Positions 33,150 to 36,717 of a stretch of 36,717 bases of DNA are shown piece after piece; the stretch's first letter is position 1, and each line of letters begins with the position of its first letter. The translations under genes were made by a program, and so were the position numbers. The DNA lies in the NCBI GenBank assembly GCA_001953115.1, contig LSSL01006637.1:1-36717 (forward strand), read 5' to 3'. Origin of the DNA: Smittium mucronatum (lineage: Eukaryota; Kickxellomycota; Harpellomycetes; Harpellales; Legeriomycetaceae). The notes below the pieces were generated by a model. The model ran no database searches. It was not told the DNA's origin and saw nothing but the letters and a program-made list of their open reading frames with translations.

Positions 33150-33173
33150 ATAATACTGAAAGTACGGTATTAT
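33150..33173. repeat. Short inverted repeat upstream of the DIRS-type element
   Basis: ATAATAC (33150-33156) and GTATTAT (33167-33173) form a 7-bp stem with a 10-nt loop, about 100 bp before the gag ATG. It could be part of the left inverted terminal repeat of the DIRS-type element. The right end lies outside the window, so this cannot be tested here. Confidence 0.3.
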
Positions 33174-33274
33174 GGTATCCGTGTAATCTTTTCTTTCTCA
33201 AAGGTACTCTAATACTTAATATATTTTCTCTTTTATTAATTCTTATTTAAAATTTTTTAAAAAAACAATTAACA

Positions 33275-34031
33275 ATGTCTGAAGACACGAATACCAAGCT
33301 GAAAAAACTTACCGCTTTGGAACGCCAGTTAATGCGCAAAAGGGAACCTCAGTTCGACGAATAGAGCCCCTTTGTGACTCCGAGAATTCCCTTCACCGAA
33401 ATTTCCGTCTACACGGAACTCTCTGAGGCATTGCCGTACATCGATGAGGACTTTTTCTGAACGCCTCTATCCGAAGACGACCGCAAAACTGCACTTTATA
33501 TTTGCCCCAAAAATAGTTCAATAAAAAACGTGCCACCGCTGCTAAACGACTCAGCCTCGACAGCGGTGAAGAAATTTGACAAAACGCTACACGCGTTTCA
33601 TACTGTGCTAGCCCAGGCCATAAGACCAATTGAAAACTACGTTCACCGGAAGATACAAGAAAATCCAAGAATTATTGTGGCAGACGACCCTGATATCGCA
33701 TTTTATAACACTATGCGGGTTCTGTTGTCTGACATTGCCACCACTGTGACAAAAAAACAGACAGGAAAACCTTAATAAAGGTGTGGAGCTCCCCGGCCGC
33801 GTAAAACAAATAGTCGAGACGAAAATCAAGCCGCTGATGGGTCAGGAAGCCTTCGATTCACTTTTAGCAAGCAAAAAGATAGGGACGCGAAAGAGACCGG
33901 TCCAGCCCTTTAATAAGTACCATCAAGTTGCAGTATCGAACGAGGCTTCAGGCAGCAACGTTTCTACGGAGCAAAACACCACAGCTGACAAAAATTCAGC
34001 CCCAAGCAGTCGCCCGCAAAGAAATCAATAG
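33275..34031 (+). pseudogene. DIRS gag-like region, broken
   Basis: Starts at an ATG at 33275 (MSEDTNTKLKKLTALERQLM). The frame is interrupted by TAG at 33362 and TGA near 33460, then runs open through 33530-33775 (NDSASTAVKKFDKTLHAFHT... TVTKKQTGKP). After a frame change it continues at 33783-34031 (LPGRVKQIVETKIKPLMGQE... KRPVQPFNKYHQVA). The acidic/helical N-terminal part followed by a basic QPF segment is the usual style of DIRS/Ngaro gag proteins. The proposed role in particle assembly comes from the element class, not from a motif seen here. Confidence 0.6.
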
Positions 34032-34280
34032 AATTTTCGGGGAAGGGGACGCGGAAGAGGATCTCAGTTGGGATCCAATAAGGCCCCCCAGTAGGGGGAG
34101 TCTCGCGATTTTCCTGTCAGCGAGAACCAAACTTAAAGACAATCAATGGATCCGGAAAATCGTAGAGAAAGAGTTTCAGATCCCGTCCAGGGATCTGAAA
34201 CCTTCCACCACGGCTTCTGAGGAGAACCGGACAAGTCTTTTTGTATTACAGGGCCGCTTATACCGCCACTACAAAAAGAC

Positions 34281-35345
34281 TTGGCAGGTTCGACGACGAA
34301 GACGGAACTGCCCTGCAAACCACTTGTGGTGGAGCCTCTGAAAATAACCATGCATCCACGCAGACACACGAGGAAAATAGACCCGGCAGCGCATGCAGTC
34401 TTGACAGAGGAAGTCGCGTCCCTCCTGGGGAAGAAGTCCATCGAAAAAGTAAAGACCAGAGACCCCTGCTTCTACAGCAACCTCGTCGTTATACCAAAAG
34501 AAGACAGGTGGACTCAGACCATTCCTGAACCTGTGGAAATTGAATCTGCACGTCGAGTAGAGAAATTTCAAAATTTAATAATTGAGCTCGATCTGTCGCC
34601 TGATACGCAGGAAAGATTACATGACTTCACTGGATCTAGAGGATGCATTCATGCACCTATTGATCCATGAGTCGTGCAAGAAGTTTTTGCGCTTCTATTG
34701 GAACGTCCGATAATACCAGTTCAGAGTGCTTTCGTTTAGCCTTTCCCTCAGTCCACACAAGTTTAAGAAAATTCTTCGGCCGATGTTGAACTGGGCGAGG
34801 AGGAAAGGTATCTGAATTCCTGCCTACCTGGACGACCTCCTAATAATAGGAGAGTCGAAGGAGAAATGCATGGAAAATACGGAAATAGTTTATTCCAAGC
34901 TTACAGAGCTAGGATACAAAATCAGGTTGGAAAAGTCATCCAAAACACCATCCCAATCTATAATCCACTTTGGAATGATATTCAATTCACGGGAAATGTA
35001 CCTGAAAGTCCATTCTACCAAGATACGGTATATCCGCCTAGAGGCCACGAAATTATTTAACACCGGGAAAACGACATTGAGATGTCTATCGAGCTTCATA
35101 ACGAAAGCGAAGTCTTGGACGTCGATAATAATACTTACCGAAGCAGCAATCGAGAACCTGCTTTTTTGGAAGCACCAGCTAACTTCATGGAATGGACAGT
35201 CGTTTCTGCCCGAGATTATAGGGATGGAAGTCTTTACCGATGCCAGAGACACATTCTGGGGGATAATTGTGGGCTCACATACCTATTCAGACTTGTGAAC
35301 ACCTACCCAGGCATCGATGCATATCAATTCCAAGCAGCTATTGAC
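34281..35345 (+). pseudogene. DIRS reverse transcriptase and RNase H start, broken
   Basis: The first frame (34281-34520) gives PLVVEPLKITMHPRRHTRK and CFYSNLVVIPKEDRW. A frame change near 34510 leads to GLRPFLNLWKLN, SLDLEDAFMHLLIH (first catalytic Asp), FLRFYWNVR, stop, YQF, and IPAYLDDLLIIGES, with an intact YLDD active site at 34825-34836. The long open part 34870-35298 then includes LGYKIRLEKSSKTPSQSIIH and FLPEIIGMEVFTDARDTFWG, the start of RNase H with its first Asp. After a TGA that replaces a likely Trp codon, the same frame reads TPTQASMHINSKQLL, the HINxKEL motif with Gln in place of the catalytic Glu. Stops at about 34565, 34584, 34711 and 34812 interrupt the frame. Confidence 0.8.
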
Positions 35346-35890
35346 AGTATTATATGCATCAGGCTCTGGAATGTTTTTGGTCGGTCGGTATTAATATATT
35401 CTGACAATAAAACCACGCTGGCATACGTGAGGAAGTTTGGGGGTACCACCTCCCCCAAATTACTAAAGATTTCAGAGGAAATTTGGGAACATTTACTGAG
35501 GACGAATACTCGACTTAAGGTAACTTACTTACCATCAGTAATGAGCCTGACCGATGCTCCCAGCCAGTTAACAGCGCAGACCAAATTTTCTCTATCCACA
35601 CAAGCTTATGAAACGATAAACTCGTTGTATGGACCTTACTACGTGGATCTATTCGCGAATCAAACGAACAAAAAAGTGGAGTCGTACTACAGCTGGTATA
35701 AGGATCCCAAGGCTGTAGGACAAAACTCCATAGCGTACAATTGAGAAATATGGAACAGTCCTTACGCCTACCATCCATGAAATCTAATCTCACAAACGAT
35801 CCAGAAGGTGCGCCGGGAAAGTCTAAAAATTACACTGGTAACTCCGCTATGGAATAAAGCGATTTGGTTTCCGGACCTGAAGAAACTATC
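35345..35890 (+). pseudogene. DIRS RNase H C-terminal part and linker, broken
   Basis: In a frame that is open from 35082 to 35744, the part after about 35345 reads RSVLIYSDNKTTLAYVRKFG (the SDN catalytic Asp block), GTTSPKLLKISEEIWEH, VTYLPSVMSLTDAPSQL (the equivalent of the N-x-AD-x-SR end) and YGPYYVDLFANQTNKKVESY, a conserved DIRS block. After the stop at 35742-35744 and a frame change, KITLVTPLWNKAIWFPDLKK continues the linker (35808-35890). RNase H would degrade the RNA template in a live element. Confidence 0.75.
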
Positions 35891-35919
35891 GGTCAATATA
35901 CCATTTTTACTACAAGCGA

Positions 35920-36717
35920 CAACGGTAATACCAGATCCAAGAAGCGGGAAATCACCGATGAAGAAGAACAAGCATTGGTGCCCGATAGCATGGAGAATCA
36001 GCGCTGCATCCTCCAAGCACAAGACCTGGCCGATACAGCCATTGATCTTATCGTTTCCAACCAACGAGCGACCAAAAGGCGATCAATATATCGCTCAATT
36101 CAACAAAAATTTCTAAACTGGTATATAAGAAATAAACCTTCAGAAGACGTACAGGCAGGCCATGTAGTTAACTTTTTAACATATATATTCACTACCAAGA
36201 AGCTGAGTGTGAATAAAATTAAAGGTTATAAATCAGCAATAATAATTCTCGTAACACAGCCGTAATCTTTTGAGAATTCCCATTGTCTTGCAGAATTTTC
36301 AAAGGCCATAGAAGAAACAGAAATTAAACCTTTCTTCAGACCTAAGATAGATATATCCCCAATAATATCAAGATTATGAGAATGGGACGACACTTTTGAC
36401 ATTGACATTAAGAATTTAACAATCAAGACATGCTGGCTTCTTGCAATATGCGGATTTTTACGTGCAAATGATATTAATCAGATTGACGTTTCAAGGAACA
36501 TAGTGATAAATGGGACCTTGAAATTGGTCATTGTAGCACCAAAAGAAAAACGGAATGGAAAAACCATAGAGTGCCCATGTGAAATATGCGGCCATCCGAA
36601 TCCGATATTCTTCCCGGTAATAGCTTATAAATTATACAAAGAAAAAGTTGCAGCAGACTTATTTCCGACAACGCACGCTAAAAATAGCAATATTATAGTT
36701 AACAGGTTGTTTAGATA
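35920..36717 (+). pseudogene. DIRS tyrosine recombinase, broken and incomplete
   Basis: One frame carries the recombinase with two in-frame stops (TAA at 36263-36265, TGA near 36377). ALVPDSMENQRC and RSIYRSIQQKFLNWYIRNKP form the N-terminal core-binding part. CWLLAICGFLRANDINQID carries the first catalytic Arg in the FLRxxDI context typical of DIRS recombinases. CPCEICGHPNPIFFPVIAY is a Cys-rich insert followed by LYKEKVAADLFPTT. The downstream His-x-x-Arg and Tyr motifs lie beyond the window. In a live element it catalyses integration of the circular DNA. Confidence 0.75.

Larger units (their letters stand above)
33150..36717 (+). mobile_element. DIRS-type tyrosine-recombinase retrotransposon, broken, truncated by window edge
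   Basis: Gag-like, reverse transcriptase, RNase H, a DLFAN/PDPRA-type linker and tyrosine recombinase regions follow one another on the plus strand, the order of DIRS elements. There are no LTRs and no DDE integrase; DIRS elements integrate by a tyrosine recombinase through a circular intermediate. GC content and codon use are well above the surroundings, and long stretches remain open, so the copy is younger than the LINE and gypsy remains. Around ten stops or frameshifts make it non-functional. The left boundary is approximate; the right end lies beyond the window. Confidence 0.85.

Noticed and set aside
1..36717. CRISPR arrays, bacterial operons, phage defence systems
   Set aside because: No regularly spaced repeats; introns and transposon types show eukaryotic nuclear DNA.

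Overview
The window looks like nuclear DNA of an AT-rich, early-diverging fungus. The evidence is short spliceosomal introns (83-343 nt, mostly GTA-type donors, TAG/CAG/AAG acceptors), the standard code, a Yta7/ATAD2-type AAA protein, a MYSM1-like Myb+JAMM protein, and remnants of four transposon classes (LINE, Tc1/mariner, Ty3/gypsy, DIRS). A zoopagomycete such as a Harpellales-type gut fungus would fit, but the taxonomic placement is inference. I see no bacterial operon, CRISPR array, rRNA or convincing tRNA.

Layout. (1) 1-503, minus: 5' part of a secreted protein with four cysteine pairs, running off the left edge. (2) 1580-5715, minus: a seven-exon gene whose splice phases close exactly to 1059 codons, encoding a SANT/Myb (SHAQK-type) plus JAMM/MPN protein of the MYSM1 histone H2A deubiquitinase type. 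(3) 5716-21.9 kb: about 16 kb of extremely AT-rich DNA without intact genes. Its right half (13.6-21.5 kb) is a minus-strand graveyard of APE-type LINE elements: reverse transcriptase 14.7-15.5 kb, endonuclease 16.1-16.7 kb, CCHC ORF1 at 17.9 kb, a second ORF1 at 21.2 kb, and an (ATT)n microsatellite at 20.98-21.04 kb. (4) 21992-25834, minus: a two-exon Yta7/ATAD2-type AAA ATPase of 1249 residues. (5) 27081-27770, plus: an intronless homeodomain protein, divergent from the ATPase. (6) 27849-28642, minus: a probable three-exon gene for a 113-residue protein I do not recognise. (7) 30571-32297: a dead Tc1/mariner (DD34E) element with inverted repeats of roughly 160 bp. (8) 32510-33025, minus: the integrase C-terminal part of a dead Ty3/gypsy element. 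(9) 33275-36717, plus: a comparatively GC-rich, recently broken DIRS-type element (gag, RT, RNase H, tyrosine recombinase), cut by the right edge.

The two best-defined genes, the MYSM1-like JAMM protein and the Yta7/ATAD2 protein, both belong to chromatin families and the homeodomain protein is a likely transcription factor. They are separated by transposon-derived AT-rich DNA, so no functional linkage is claimed. The most unusual points are the SANT+JAMM protein without a visible SWIRM domain and with an insertion of about 120 residues inside the MPN fold, the orphan homeodomain gene, the cysteine-pair secreted protein, the very long Tc1 inverted repeats and the layered LINE remains.
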